Positions 48,001-61,082 of a DNA stretch of 64,000 nucleotides are shown here, in pieces. The stretch is from the NCBI GenBank assembly GCA_035048815.1, contig JAUCBN010000013.1:5840501-5904500 (forward strand), read 5' to 3'. How positions within the stretch are numbered: position 1 is the stretch's first letter; every line of letters starts with the position of its first letter. Origin of the DNA: Abelmoschus esculentus (lineage: Eukaryota; Streptophyta; Magnoliopsida; Malvales; Malvaceae). The translations under genes were made by a program, and so were the position numbers. Under the pieces are notes generated by a model. That model worked only from the letters and a program-made list of their open reading frames with translations. It searched no databases and was not told where the DNA came from.

Positions 48001-51000
48001 TTCTGAGAATGGGATCAAAACGATTGATGAGCATAGAAAGAACAGATCCAGATCCAGATCTTGTTAATTCTTCGGCAAAAGTATCTAACTGATAGCAGAA
48101 CAAAAGAAATAAATCTTAGATTGAGAACTAAATAACACTCAATCTCCATCATCTGATATGTTTCAAATTTAATCACATACTGCTGGTTTCCCGATGCCAA
48201 GCAGTTTGCCTAGGTATTCAGCACTAGGCTGGATCTTGTTCTGGTGATCGGCAGCCCTGTCAGAAAGTACTATTTGGAGTCGATCAAGAAGAGCCTTTGT
48301 TTGTAATGCCCACTGGGCATCACCGGGTTTGTATGATTCCGAGACACGATACCAGTCCTATGTAGGTGCAATGAAACAACGATTGATGATACTTTTATAT
48401 GCATTAAGACTTAATCATGACTTGAGACATTATGAAAGTTTAATATTGTCGGCAGAAATCAATGCATCAAAATGAAAAAGTTAATTCCAATAAAACTCAA
48501 GAGACAATATACCTTAGTACAGTAAATCAGATCTTCATTCTTGACCATGGACAGGCACAAACTTTCAAGCACCAAGGATATGAAGAACATGATTTCCTGA
48601 TTCATAAAAAAACGATTATGTTGGTTGTTTTCTAGGTAATTTATTTTCTGGTTTGCAAATATATCAAGTCTTACTGGTGGGTGGGTGAATTTAAGATCTT
48701 TGAGTCCCCTTTCCACGGTTGTTTTACAAGCTGAAGCCAAAGCAAGATCAAGGAATATCAGCTCTTTTGCCAATCTATGTTGTGTTAGCAGAAGAGGGCG
48801 AATCTCAATGCGAGATTCCAGCAATTTCTGCAATGAAAAAAATAAGATTCAATCACAAAAAATGCATCTTAGAATAGAACAAGCACCACCTTACTTCAAG
48901 TAAAGACTAATAACCTCCATCAAAGGGCCAATGTGTTCATCACCAATGTGAGTTTTGACAAAGTTCAAGCACTCCTGGAATTTGACAACAACAATGAAAA
49001 AAAGTCATTTCCTTTTACATTTCTTTGGGTGAGAAACGATAATAATTTTCAAGAAGGAACATTACATCATACAAAAAATACAAATTAGAAGAAACAATTC
49101 TTGGACCAAAACACTGATGCATAAAATGAAATTCCATGAATAGCATGCTTATTATGATTGTCCATAAACAGAATCTTATGATCCATAAGAGAATGTTGCT
49201 ATACATAGAGAGTTACCTGCAACTTTAGTGATAAACCACCATATGCTGTTGCAAAACCTTGAGTCTGGGCAGCACAAAGATTGAGACTTGATTTAGTGAT
49301 AACTCAAATTTCATGCTTAAGATAATGGAAAATGCACAAGTTAAAATAATTTCTCATCTGGTATTTGCTGCTACTAACCTTGAATGAGGGAGCCATACAA
49401 CTTTCAATAGCAGATTCAAGCTCTACACCAGAATGAACAGCCTGTCACATGTTATAGTACTCAATAAAAACTTTTGAACAACAAATCCAGTTTATTACAT
49501 ATCTTAAAAAGAGAGAGTATTGGAGAATATCTAGTTTATGGCATATAACTAAATGAAGATCAAAATAATGACTACAATCAAAGGGTTGTTACAACAGAAA
49601 GATGACGGTTATTATTGATATAAAAGGCACCATATAAAAATTGCTTAGGTCATACAAATAAAAGATGATTAATGAAGGATAAATTCAAAAGATAGTTTGT
49701 TTGATCTCTTTGAAGATACCCAAAACACTGCAATTTATATCAGATAAGAGGGATTTTGTTTGATCTCTTCTTCTAGCTTGACAATTTTCAACAAAGTAAT
49801 TTGCAGGAAACTCCAACTTCCAAAGTAATTTGCAGGAAACTCCAACTTCCAAGAAGTTAAGTCAAATTTCATGAATTTTCACCAAATTTAATAGTGTGAT
49901 CACATTACTACCTTTGAATTTACTTTAGTAAATGTAAACATAACAAATAAGTGGAAAATCTCATTAAAATCTCAGTACTTTGTCGAAACAGGATTGATAC
50001 CTTCAATGTCTTCAAGTACATAGTAAGGTCACGAATGAGACCCTCTTTAGCATCCATCCTGAAACTAGGGTTTGACACTATTGGACGGTCATAACTTGCA
50101 AGTTTTTCCTTTGTGAGACCATGGGCATGCAATGTTTTCCAATAAACGTCAAGTTGAAAACCAGATTTCAAGTAGTCTAATAGTGCCTGTTAGAAAAGAA
50201 CACAACATTACATTAACAGAATGTATATCTACGCGAACAAGTTTAATCAATCAAATGAATGCACTTAGTTTTCAAGTCCTAACATCGGGTGTGACATTCC
50301 TAGTAGAAGTTGCTTGATAACTAATTACATACCTCACAAATAACCACGTCATCTGGGCTACTATTATTGTGCAACTTTTGGTGCCATTCCTCCATCATGC
50401 CCCCTTTGCAATCATTATTTCTCTAGTGAAAAGCCAGGAGAATTAATTTTGCAAGAATGATGCAGGAGAGTCCATGTCTATAAGACATAAATTATGTATA
50501 CCTGAATCGTTAATATTTCATCACGAATTCTCTGCCCAACATCACCTTCACCTCCACGGCCAACAAATGCCATTATTAGCCTCACAATCTCTCGGTTATT
50601 TGGCTGGGTCACATATATTCTTTGCAGTAAATTGGTGAATCTGTCTTGAGCTTCACTAATTTCACTGCAGACATAGCAGTGAACGCCAGCTTAAGAGGAT
50701 AGTATTACTTATGAAAAAAAAAATCAACTTTTCACGTCTAAACTTGTACATTAATAAAGTCATTATATCCAACTTATGAAGGAAAAAATTGCAAATTTAC
50801 CGAGGCTTCACATTGTAGTTCTTGTTCCACGTAAGATGCCTGCATCTCATAAACCTCATCCAGACTAATATACCAACAAGCCCCAATTCTCCCTCAGCTT
50901 TACAGCGTTCTGTCAACTCTGTTGCAATATTGAACCTGTGACAATTGAGCATGTAAGTGAAGCTTTTTGGGTGACAAAATCAAGTTAAAGAAATATTAGA

Positions 51001-54000
51001 TAGATCCTAATATCTCAACTGTTGTAAGATGCTGAGACAAGGTCCTGGTGTTTCCAAAATGACATTAATCCTAAAATATAGATATGCTTAGATTCTTTTA
51101 TGATGTACAGTGCTTGGCCTGTATCTTAGTTACCTATGCATCAAGGATCTCTCAGCCTCCTTTTCTCTTTGGGATATTTCATCAAGCAACCATTTGACAA
51201 TTCTTTTACCATGCCCGTCAACCTGCAAGAAAGGGTCTCCGATTTCACTGATCTAGAAGACTGATAAAGAAAACATTAGATGACTAACATGAGATTATTA
51301 ACTCAAACAAGGCATACACCATAGGTCTCCTTGTTCTTTTTGGTTTGAATGTGTGACTATTTTATCAAAGTCACAAAAATAAGCATCTCTAAACTCCATA
51401 TTTTTCCTCAACAGAATACTTTAATCCATAAGTATTACTTCATTGTTTTCAAAAAACTAGATAAAGATGCTGTTCAAATGCAGTCAGACTCCAATATTTC
51501 TTTTGATAGCAATTGTCAACTGTTCATGTTCATCATTTAAGTTTCATCTCCATATCAAATAGCTAGCATCACCAGACCATAAAATCACACATTTAAGCCA
51601 TTTAATTATTCCCAACAATCACAATACCTTTCCTGTTGTATCATTTGACAAAATTTTCTAGTATCATTTGACTGGTTTCACAACAAAAGAAAACCATGAA
51701 ATTGAGTAAATAAATCTAAGAAATGGACAGTAAAGACTGCACATAACAAAGCTAGTGCTTTATCAGAGACCAGAAAAGTATTTTAATGTGAAAAAGCCTC
51801 ATAGAGTGCATGGGTAGTTTGTATATCCACACATCAATAGCAAAAGGCAAGGTACCTTGTACAGTGATGTATTTAATAACCAATCATTCAGTACAGTATA
51901 ATAAATATTACCTTCCCACTTGGCAGCACAGGTTGTACGGCTACGTAGAAGTTGGCTCCGTTGTTGTTAGTCCAAGATCCGCCAGACCATATCACAAATT
52001 GAATACCAACAAAATTCCTCTTCTGCAAATTAATATTTACCAACTTTTTTCCCAGAGGGATGGTGTGGTTAATAAATTGAACATGTTAGTAAGAACAAGG
52101 ATTTGACCACTTTGAGTAAATTACCTGAAAGGATCCTCCTCTGACTGACATGTCTGTAAAATAAGTCTGGCATGCTCCGACAACCATCTTTGACTTTTCA
52201 GGCAACATATCCGATGGAGGAGCCTGGTGTTAGTGATGAGAATAGGCAGTGAGTTGAAGTAAGATTTGAAGGCATACCATGGGTAGAAATATCCACCATC
52301 AGTGCACACAATGAGCATGTATTAATATTTCCTACTAAATGAAGGCGCAAGTGTCTCACCAGCCATTCACCAGCTGATGACTTTGACACTCCCCAGTGAA
52401 GAATTGCAGTGCCTTTCACGTTCAAAGCAACCAATATGTGATAATCACCAGATACAACTTTAGTGAGGACCTGAAAAAAGAAGAAGAAAAAGATCAAATA
52501 AGAAACCAAAAGCATATAAGAACTCTTGTTCCGGAGATATTGAAGGTTGGTCTTCTGTAGATGAGTAAATATGTATTTGATTCAACACTTAATGGCTAGA
52601 AGAAATCAAAGTCCCTCTCTGAATTAAATGAATGAATGAAGTGGATTCAAACCATGGCAATCTCCATCAACATGTTTTTCTCATTCAAGATAATCAAAAT
52701 ATTGCAGGAAGACTAACCACTATTTCATGGTAGCCAACAATATAATTTTGCTTCGATACCACGCTCTTTCCTCCAACTGATTTCTCTACGAGATCCATAA
52801 AAGTTGATGAAGACTGACCAGCCTTGTTCTCATTCCCTTTAGACTGCCTTTGCAACCACTTTTCGACGTCATGTCTTCTAAGGTAAGATGATGGCGTTAC
52901 ACACTTAGGTGGCTGTATATCATCCTGGGCTTTTGTTTTAGTTCTTGCATTCATGTAGCTGCTCTGTAACTCATTCAAGGATAATCCCCTGCGGAGTTGA
53001 TTTTGCAGCTCTGCTAAAGCATGTGCATAATCTTGCTACAATGCACACAATGATAATATATAAGCTAAATAGCCAATAGTTGAGAGAGCAAAGGAGGACA
53101 AGAAACACCATAATATACGGATGAGGAAGGAAATGATACCACTTGCATAAAGTGGGAAAATTTCCGATGGCTAGATTTGGGTTGAAAAAATATCTTAAGA
53201 AAGTAAAAAGGGTTTCAAGTTTTGGTCTAAAGGTAACATAAACAGCGGAGAGTATATGAGATTATTCGGACGAAAAATTAGAACATGCATGGTAACGCTT
53301 GCACTAGTTTCAGTAACTTTAGAACTTCAGTAGTCGGAAAGGAAGGTGAAATTAGAGAGAAACAAACATATGTTGAATCAATCTGTCAGATTACTAACTT
53401 GAACAAATGAAAACAGAGCATAAATTCAATTTGCGAAGAAAATTCAGTTTGTTATTTTTGCAGCACAACACACCTTTTGTTGTTCCGGGGTGCTTTGGGG
53501 TCTACCTCTACTTTCCCAGATTAGATATGCCTTCCGATCTATTAGATCTTTCGGTATAGATGGAAGTGGATCACTTGCATCATATTCAGGGATCTCAACT
53601 CTGAAATTCCTATGATTTAGTTTCAACCTGGAAAGCAAAATATATAAGAATTTCAAACATAAGCCTGCAAAACAAAACAGAGGGGGATGGCCCAAAGGAA
53701 AAACCGACCATCTGTCTTGATTTCCATCCTTCAACACAAATTCAATAGCGTGAATCTTGGGGTCTCTCAACTCAATATTTAGAACATATACGTCTCCATT
53801 CTGCAGTTGAAGATCAACTTCATCAAATTAAAACTATTTAATGAATTCCGGAGAATGCTAACATCCAAATAAACTAAGAAGCATAAACTGCAAAATTAAA
53901 ATACACCTTCACAAATGGTGTCTGCAGTGCACCTTGCTTGTAAGATTTTGCCCCTGAAGAATCTTCACCACATGGGATATACCAGTTCCTGTTGAGGGAT

Positions 54001-54366
54001 ACAATCTCATGAGTTAGTTTGATGTGCAAAATGCAAACAAACCAAGTAAAAACAGAATATGTATTTATGAAAAGTTTTCAGTGCAAGCTTTACAAATTCC
54101 CGTGGTAAAGAAAACCCCAGTGAAGAATCCAAGTTTTTGTGCAGTTTTTAAGCTGAAGTTCAACTCTTGCGTTGCGCTTATTTGAACACCCAGAGACATT
54201 GATCTACATAAAAAGGAAAAAGATCACAACAACAATCATGTTAGAAACCAGCAATAATAATTTTAAAAATCCGTACGCAATAGAAAGTTAAAACCTGAAG
54301 TTGCATTCCATCAATGAGTTGAAAATGAAGAGCTCGTGGAACTTGTACGCTACAGGAGGCCGCCAT
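45084..54366 (-). CDS. GWD2: Alpha-glucan, water dikinase, GWD2 type
   Basis: Phosphorylates starch-like glucans, using ATP and water to yield glucan phosphate, AMP and phosphate. Thirty-one exons give 1290 aa (AtGWD2, AT4G24450, is similar in length). Exon 5' ends: 54366, 54203, 53988, 53800, 53627, 53035, 52470, 52223, 52022, 51222, 50935, 50664, 50422, 50186, 49441, 49264, 48974, 48827, 48596, 48357, 48088, 47765, 47419, 47228, 47004, 46587, 46365, 46071, 45817, 45574, 45288. The N-terminus carries a CBM45-like starch-binding segment (VELQLKNCTKTWILHWGFLY) with no transit peptide before it, suggesting an extraplastidial enzyme. The phosphohistidine domain has SDTPDALSHVSIRARN with the acceptor His at about 897. 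The C-terminal ATP-binding domain includes VWASKWNERAY, FRSDSNGEDLEGYAGAGLYD and the end IYVVQARPQV. Exon 22 has a GC donor. The exon 23 donor (47316) is uncertain. Confidence 0.93.
49793..49850. repeat. Perfect 29-base tandem duplication in a GWD2 intron
   Basis: Two adjacent identical 29-base copies starting AAAGTAATTTGCAGGAAACT lie in the intron between exons 14 and 15. No coding effect is expected. Confidence 0.9.
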
Positions 54367-57364
54367 AGTAATCAGTTACGACAATGAAAACCTATAGGTT
54401 TGAAAGACCTTGTGTGATAGACAAATAACCAATTTTATATCATTTAACTCTCATCTTCTTTTCTGAGCACGGCTACATAAAAGCCAGAGTTCCTTTAAAT
54501 GTGAAAAAATCTGCTGATTGAGACTCCGAAGGGAATATTGATTTGCCATCGCTAACAAAGCTACAAAGATGATTCCTTTGGGTCCATAGTTGATGTGAGC
54601 TGAAGTCTACGATACAGTAAATCAATATGCATCTGACAACTGCCTTGCAACATGGTTGAAAACTAAGTGAGTTTTAATTTCAGTCATTAAACTCAATTAA
54701 TGCAATGATCCTTATTAAGCGTAAAACTAAACTGTAAATGGATCTTAACTAATATATATTTATAATCTAAAAGGCATCATTAATTAACAGTACCATGCAA
54801 AGATACTTTTTTTGCAAAAAATTACTTTACTAAATAAAATAAAAACTTTGAAAACCCACTCTAAAATGAATGCAGGACACTAATTTGACTACTTTGTTGA
54901 AGAGTAAATTACCTTTTTTTCTTGTCTTTTTTTGTTTGGCGGGTTTATTCGTACAGGAAGAGAAGCTGGAATTCCGTTAAGAAAAGGAAACTCGGGGAAA
55001 AGTTGGAAGAGAATCGAATGCTTGGAGCCTGCCAGCTTATTAGGCTAGAACCATGCTTTGGCATTTTAAAAGCAAAAGCTGAAAGCTCTGCACTTAGGCT
55101 GAGGGATGCGTAATGCAAATATGGATTCCCACTAAGGATTCTGAAATTGCCATTGCCAATAAAAAAGGGTTAAAGATAGAACGGAAAACAATGACTTTTC
55201 ATTAATACCGGAGAACTTTTTGTAAACTTTTCTGCAGTTCATCACCTTCATTCCTAGTCTGTAGGCCCACAAGCATCTTCTGAAGAGGGCATTCCAATTC
55301 AAAATTGCGCCTCAATGGTAACTTGCATACCAAGGAAACTCAACAAATTAGGCCAAACAATATCAATTCGATATGAATATTTTGAAATATTCTAAATACA
55401 AATTACTAATATATCAATTTTTTTAAAAGATTATATGACACGATAGAATACACACACAAAAAAATCAATATGAATATACAAATTGCTGGTGAAATTAATA
55501 CAATCAATAAGGGAAGGTGAAAGAGGTAACCCAGAAATGGATACTTCAATGTTCAAACAACGCCATATCATATTCAAGCTGGTGCAAGATTGAAATAACT
55601 TGGCAGTGAAATAGACACGATTCTTATGATCTAGTAAGAAATCAGAATACCATCGTAATCGTTTTGTCCTAAAGTTTTCACTGTTATACATTATGTTATC
55701 AGAAATAAAAATACAATCAAGTGCATAGGAAACTTATTCAAATCAAGGTTGATGGCTTTGTAATGTATGTCCGGTCTCAATCAACCATCCCCTTTCACCT
55801 TCGTCAGAGATAACACTGATTGACACTTCATTGTAGTAGTAGTAGTAGTTTTGAATCACACGCTACTATTTTCACCCGACCTACAGTCTCCTGAGAATCC
55901 TCCTTCTTAAACAAAGCATCCTGTAAAATGAAGGTCCAAATATTGTCGCCGAATCTATAAATGTGCAGATGTCCTGTAGCACATATAACACAGGATTAAA
56001 GTTCACATGTGAATTTGAACCAAAAAAATAGAAGATCACGTATGAATAGCAACCCGAAATTTGCATTGCAATTCCAAATCGTAAGTAAATGTGAATGCTT
56101 TTTTAATATGAACACAGAAGTCCTCAAATAAAAATCCGATACACCAAAACAAGCAGCAGCAGGAAGCTAAAATCTCAAGTGTAGAAGAAAAGTACCACAA
56201 AACACTGATGCAAGAAATGATGTATTTCCATTATCAAAGAACCAAAGCTTTTTGGAAATATATATTTTTATGTTCCTGATAATGTTTCTCGAGCAACAAC
56301 ACTAAAATCAAAATAGCCCAAAACTTTGTCATAAGAATCTTTGAAAATAGTATTGAGATATGTTAACCCTATTCTTTTAACCATCAACAGATGGCATAAA
56401 GAAAATTTTGAAGACAGGAGGTAGCTATTGTTTAACAAGTAAAACACCAGTCTCCATTCAAAATCCCTGAAAATTCATAATGCATCAAAAACGTTTTCTA
56501 GAATCACTTAATTTGAAAGATTCACATGTTTTGCATGTTAGTCTTTTCTAACTCTTTCAAGTGTGTATTGTGCAACAGAGACATTTAGATTAAAAACAAT
56601 CACCACAACTAGAGATGTTCAAAATCAGCCCAATGGGTACCTAGAGACCCAATAAGCTCGTAATGCAAGTTTTAAAAGTGGATGATGAAACATAGTAATG
56701 CGGTAGTGATATTGGACTTATCAGGCCTCTGAAACCCATTGGGTCAGTTTTGAACACCCCTAACCACAACCATTAACCATAAATGGAAGGTTTAATTCTA
56801 GTTCTAGCTCCTCTACTATGTTGAAACTTGAAATTTGAGAGCATAATTAGATCTAAAAGAAATTCCTGCAACATTGAAGTAGCAAAAATCAACACAGCTG
56901 AATTTTAATCCTGCACATATTTGTAATGCGGTAATCATGTCGTTTACCGATCATGAATGATTATAATCGCATTTATCTTTCTTCAAGGTGGGGGAGCAAG
57001 GGACCATATCAAACTGATATCAGCTTCCTTTAAACACAGAACTTAATAGTAGGCGCTTGATAAAACAAAAATATCTCACCACAGTTATTTAACTTTTTAA
57101 ACAAATCGCTGAAAGGGAAGAACAAGGTTACCATTAAGGTGTGTTCTTTCTTTTTTTTAAGGAGAAAAAGTTAAATTTTGTTGTTGAATTTTGCGCGGTT
57201 TTAAGCTGTTAACTGGATACTAGAACATTCTTTTAGTTTCCTGTAAATGTTAATGTGGTATTGGTTGTTTAATTGACGGTGATTTATGACAGCGATTTGC
57301 TGTTTAAAGGAAGAATTTAGGTGGTGAGATATTTTTCTGGTAATTATATACAAACCCAAAGCAT
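54367..57364. other. Intergenic between GWD2 and the rhamnogalacturonate lyase
   Basis: The left part holds the GWD2 leader and promoter, and 57100-57364 is probably the lyase 3' UTR. A (TAG)n run lies at about 55834-55848. I found no exon that fits a known family on either strand. Confidence 0.45.
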
Positions 57365-60300
57365 TTAGGTGGAACGAGAAGGTGGACATTCAAGCCTTAC
57401 ATAGTCATACATGATCCCCTGAAAGGGATCAGTGTTTTTTGCCTGTGTAAGAAAAATGATATTTTCCCCATCCACAAGCTCAATTCCAGCCACATCTATG
57501 TTGTAAAGTCGGTAGAGCCCATGAATGCCATGCCTTGCGATAGTGTTGTCATGCCCGATTTGTCCAGTCGTGAACAGAGGAGGGTCGGCTCTTGGATCAT
57601 TGACTCGAACCTGTTATATTATGACATTGCAAGCTCCGAAATGAAATGGCCAAGGCATATTGGATACGATATTACAGAGATTACTGTTTCAGCATAATAG
57701 CTACCTGCAATTCAGCAAGATGAGCAGTTGCTAGCGCCAGTCGCAATTTATAAGTTCCGTTACGATCGACATCTTCGAGCCTGAACTTGATTTGCCATGT
57801 GGTTCCTTGATATGTACCATCTCCTTTCTTCCTGTTAACTGGATATTCAGATATGTATCGGATACGAAGATTTAAGAATGAAGAGGTGAACCTGTTCACT
57901 TGAGCAAAGAACCAATCCTTTCTGTAGTCACTAACGCCAATTGTGAAAACCAAGTCTCCATCTGGATAAAGATCAGCATATCTTTCCCACAATCCATACT
58001 GCCTATACCTGGCCATCACATACATTTTGATTTTCCATTGAATTTCAAGTGAATTCAGCTCATTCGATTCAATCAAATATTTCCAAAAAAATCATCCAAA
58101 TACAAGTTAAAATATAAGCTTATGCCATACTAACCTGTCAGGATGGTTGACATAAAGTTTATTGATGTAATCGGGGTCAGGATCCGGAATGTAAAACTCG
58201 GCTGCCGAACGGTCCGGGATGCCGATTTCCCATAACGTAGGACCATCTCTTGAAGGCTCATATATCAGATCACCCACATCAATGGAACAACCTTCATTTG
58301 CATGTCATTGTTGATAAAAGTACGATTCAAAACAACAATTCAATATAGTTCCTTGGTGTTCAAGATTCAGAAATCAAAACCTTCTGTAATATTAACCACA
58401 ACATCATATCTGTAATCTCCGATAAAGCCAGGGACCCATGCATAAATGTTATATCCACCAGTTCTTATATTATCGATTGTGAAGTTGCCATCTTCATCTG
58501 CTGTGGTCCAGAATTGATAACCCTGACCAAACATTTTATGCGAGATGTTATGTTCTTTTACATATAATTAGAAGCTTGTTGTTAAGAAGTTTGTATAGAG
58601 ATTGATCACCTTGCATTCTCTTTGCCACGATCCAACGTCGCCTGGTGGTGCCAAGCCCACATAAGCACCATTTGCTGGGATTAGCTCATAGCTAACATAC
58701 CTGAATAATGTTGCTTCTCATGGCTTTTTCCAACTTTTATTTGAGAACTTTAACAAATAATCTCTGAAATACTTTTCAGGAAGGTTTGTAGTGACATTAA
58801 TACAAACAAATGACAGAGTAAGAAAATGGAACCTGTCTTGGACTTTCAATCTGCCACATACTTTACCACGTTGATCCGATTTCAGAAAATCCTCTGATGC
58901 TGGAAAACTATAGGGCCAGTTCTGGGTTTCCCTTTGCATCTGAAGGCCTAATTGTATGAAATTTTTTGGTACCAACAAAAAGATAAGGTAAGATTCTATG
59001 TTTTTATTATTCAAACCTGATTTTTAGCATCCTCCCAAAGGGAAAAAACATTGTCTTCACTCGAGACCGAGTTTAGATACAAGAAAACCGGGCCGAAAAC
59101 CTTTTTCCATGGCTCCTCTGGGTTGAGCTTCAGCACCAAGTCCTCTCCAGCATAGTGAGCACTGAGAAACATCTGGTTTCATCATTTAGAAACAACTTGA
59201 TACAATTAGGAATCATCGATAAATACCAACAGAATATGTTGTCATGTTAGAATATCATCTAATTCTTACAATCCTTTTAAAGAAGCTAATTGATTCACTT
59301 ACTGCTAGACAAAAGGGGCCAACATGGGATGTCAGGTTCTGTTTGACGGGTCCACCGGATCTGAATTCACTGCTGGGAGTAATTTGCCAGAAACCAACTG
59401 GAGGATTCATGGATATCCACCCATGGACTTTTAGATCTTTGTTCTCGGATGAATATTGGTACTTATCATCAACCTAATCATCAGTCGACCAAATATGTAA
59501 TATAAATGAAAATCTGATGTGAAATTTTCAACTCCTATTGAGTTATTTCTCTGTTATAAATAGTGATTGACTAAATAATAAAGAGGAAAACTATATATAC
59601 AAGTACCTCGCCCTGGAACTCCGGCTCCAACGGATGACAAAGCTTGACAGCTTCCGGGGTTGCCAGAGGTCGGCCCCTGCCTGGTAGCCGGTCATCTGGC
59701 AGGGGCATGAATCTTTGCCTGTTGTCTGATACGGCCATGTAATGAAATCTAACAATGAGTACCAAAGTATTCAATATGTCAGACACTCAGATGACAACGA
59801 ACCATATATAACTTTACCAAACTTATCTAACTAATATGGAGACTGTCTCTTTACGTGTCTTTTCGGAGCTTGAATACAATTCTGACTTGTGGAAGATTGA
59901 ACGGAGGCCACTCTTTTAAGTGTTCAAAGATGGCATAGGAGTAGAATCCCGATGAATTTCGAAGCATTATGAACCTGAAAAATCCATCATTTGCAACAAA
60001 AACTCTGTTTTTTTGCCTGTGCTGGTTAATATTTTGTATAAATGGTCTTAAACTATATTGGTGCAAATACAGACCTCTTGTCTAAATTCAAAGGAACAAC
60101 ACTGCCCTCCAGAGAGAGATCCCACGTCCTCGTGAATGAAACTTCCACTTGATCCTCGTTTCGTACTACAACCTTAAAACATGTTCCTTTAAACCTGTAT
60201 AGTCCGTTCTGAACTTCCATCAGTTTAGCTTCTAGTATGTACTAAAATAAGAAACGGAGACAAGAAAGTGTTGGATACATGTATGTATCCGAAACATATC

Positions 60301-61082
60301 TGCTCAATTATATCTTGTACTTATGGTTTAGGACACATATGTCTGACATAAATCAAGAAAAAATAAGTGTCTAGAAAATATAGCATCAAAATGGGGCAGT
60401 GGGCGTACACATCGAATGTTCCTGTTGTCCCTGTACTTCCTGTTTTGCTCCAAACTAGGTCCCAATATCTGTCAATGGCGTAGTAAATAAGTTTTAAAAA
60501 AGAACAATGTTCGAAAAGAAAATAGCAATGGTGATGCTATGAAACACTATTCGTCTGTTACCCTCCATGAACATCCTCAGCTTCAAGCAAGTTGTTGATG
60601 CCGTTATATTGTATCCCAGTGACAATCCCGTCAGGACTCGATATTGTCACTTGTATTAGTCCATTATCCATTACCACCTGCAGATATTATCTTGTTTAAA
60701 ACAGATGAGAACTTTGTTCAAACTTTTCAACGACATTAGCTAAGGACTTCCTAACCAGACTCTTCATTTTTCTTGTATCCAGCACATATTTGTACAAGGA
60801 TACATGATAATATGACTCCAAAGACCCTCGAAAGACATAGGAAAAACTTTTTAAAAATAACATCCTCGTGTACGTGTACGGCACATACTTGTATTTGACA
60901 CTCACTCTCAGTCTAACTACCATAGTTTTACCTTTGTTGTAACAGGGTAAAGTGGAAAAACATAATCCAACAAGTAGTAAGAAATCAAAGTTTTTTACAA
61001 TAAAACTTCATAGTAAACAAATAAAGATAATTAAAAGTACATAATGATCTTGAATCTGCAGTTTCACTCCTGGTGACGACAT
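57365..61082 (-). CDS. Rhamnogalacturonate lyase (polysaccharide lyase family 4)
   Basis: Cleaves the rhamnogalacturonan I backbone of pectin by beta-elimination. Fifteen exons give 641 aa: 61041-61082, 60562-60677, 60411-60468, 60075-60208, 59855-59974, 59607-59748, 59303-59473, 59017-59172, 58833-58939, 58610-58700, 58381-58522, 58135-58291, 57892-58008, 57705-57831 and 57365-57610. The catalytic N-terminal part includes GIVTGIQYNGINNLLE, the conserved GGPVKQNLTSHVGP (likely catalytic Lys) and SAHYAGEDL (likely catalytic His). The fibronectin-III-like middle has DNIRTGGYNIYAWVPGFIGD, and the C-terminal carbohydrate-binding part has RQYGLWERYADLYPDGDL and QGTTWQIKF. The start MSSPGVKLQIQDHYVVMDNG has no visible signal peptide, and an in-frame TGA precedes the ATG within 30 bases. 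An upstream secretion exon is therefore not seen, although pectin is extracellular. Length is normal for plant members without signal peptide. I recall AT4G24430 as its counterpart. Confidence 0.93.

Noticed and set aside
54922..55113. Plus-strand 63-codon frame opposite the GWD2 upstream region
   Set aside because: No splice partners, no family resemblance, and length within chance for the region.
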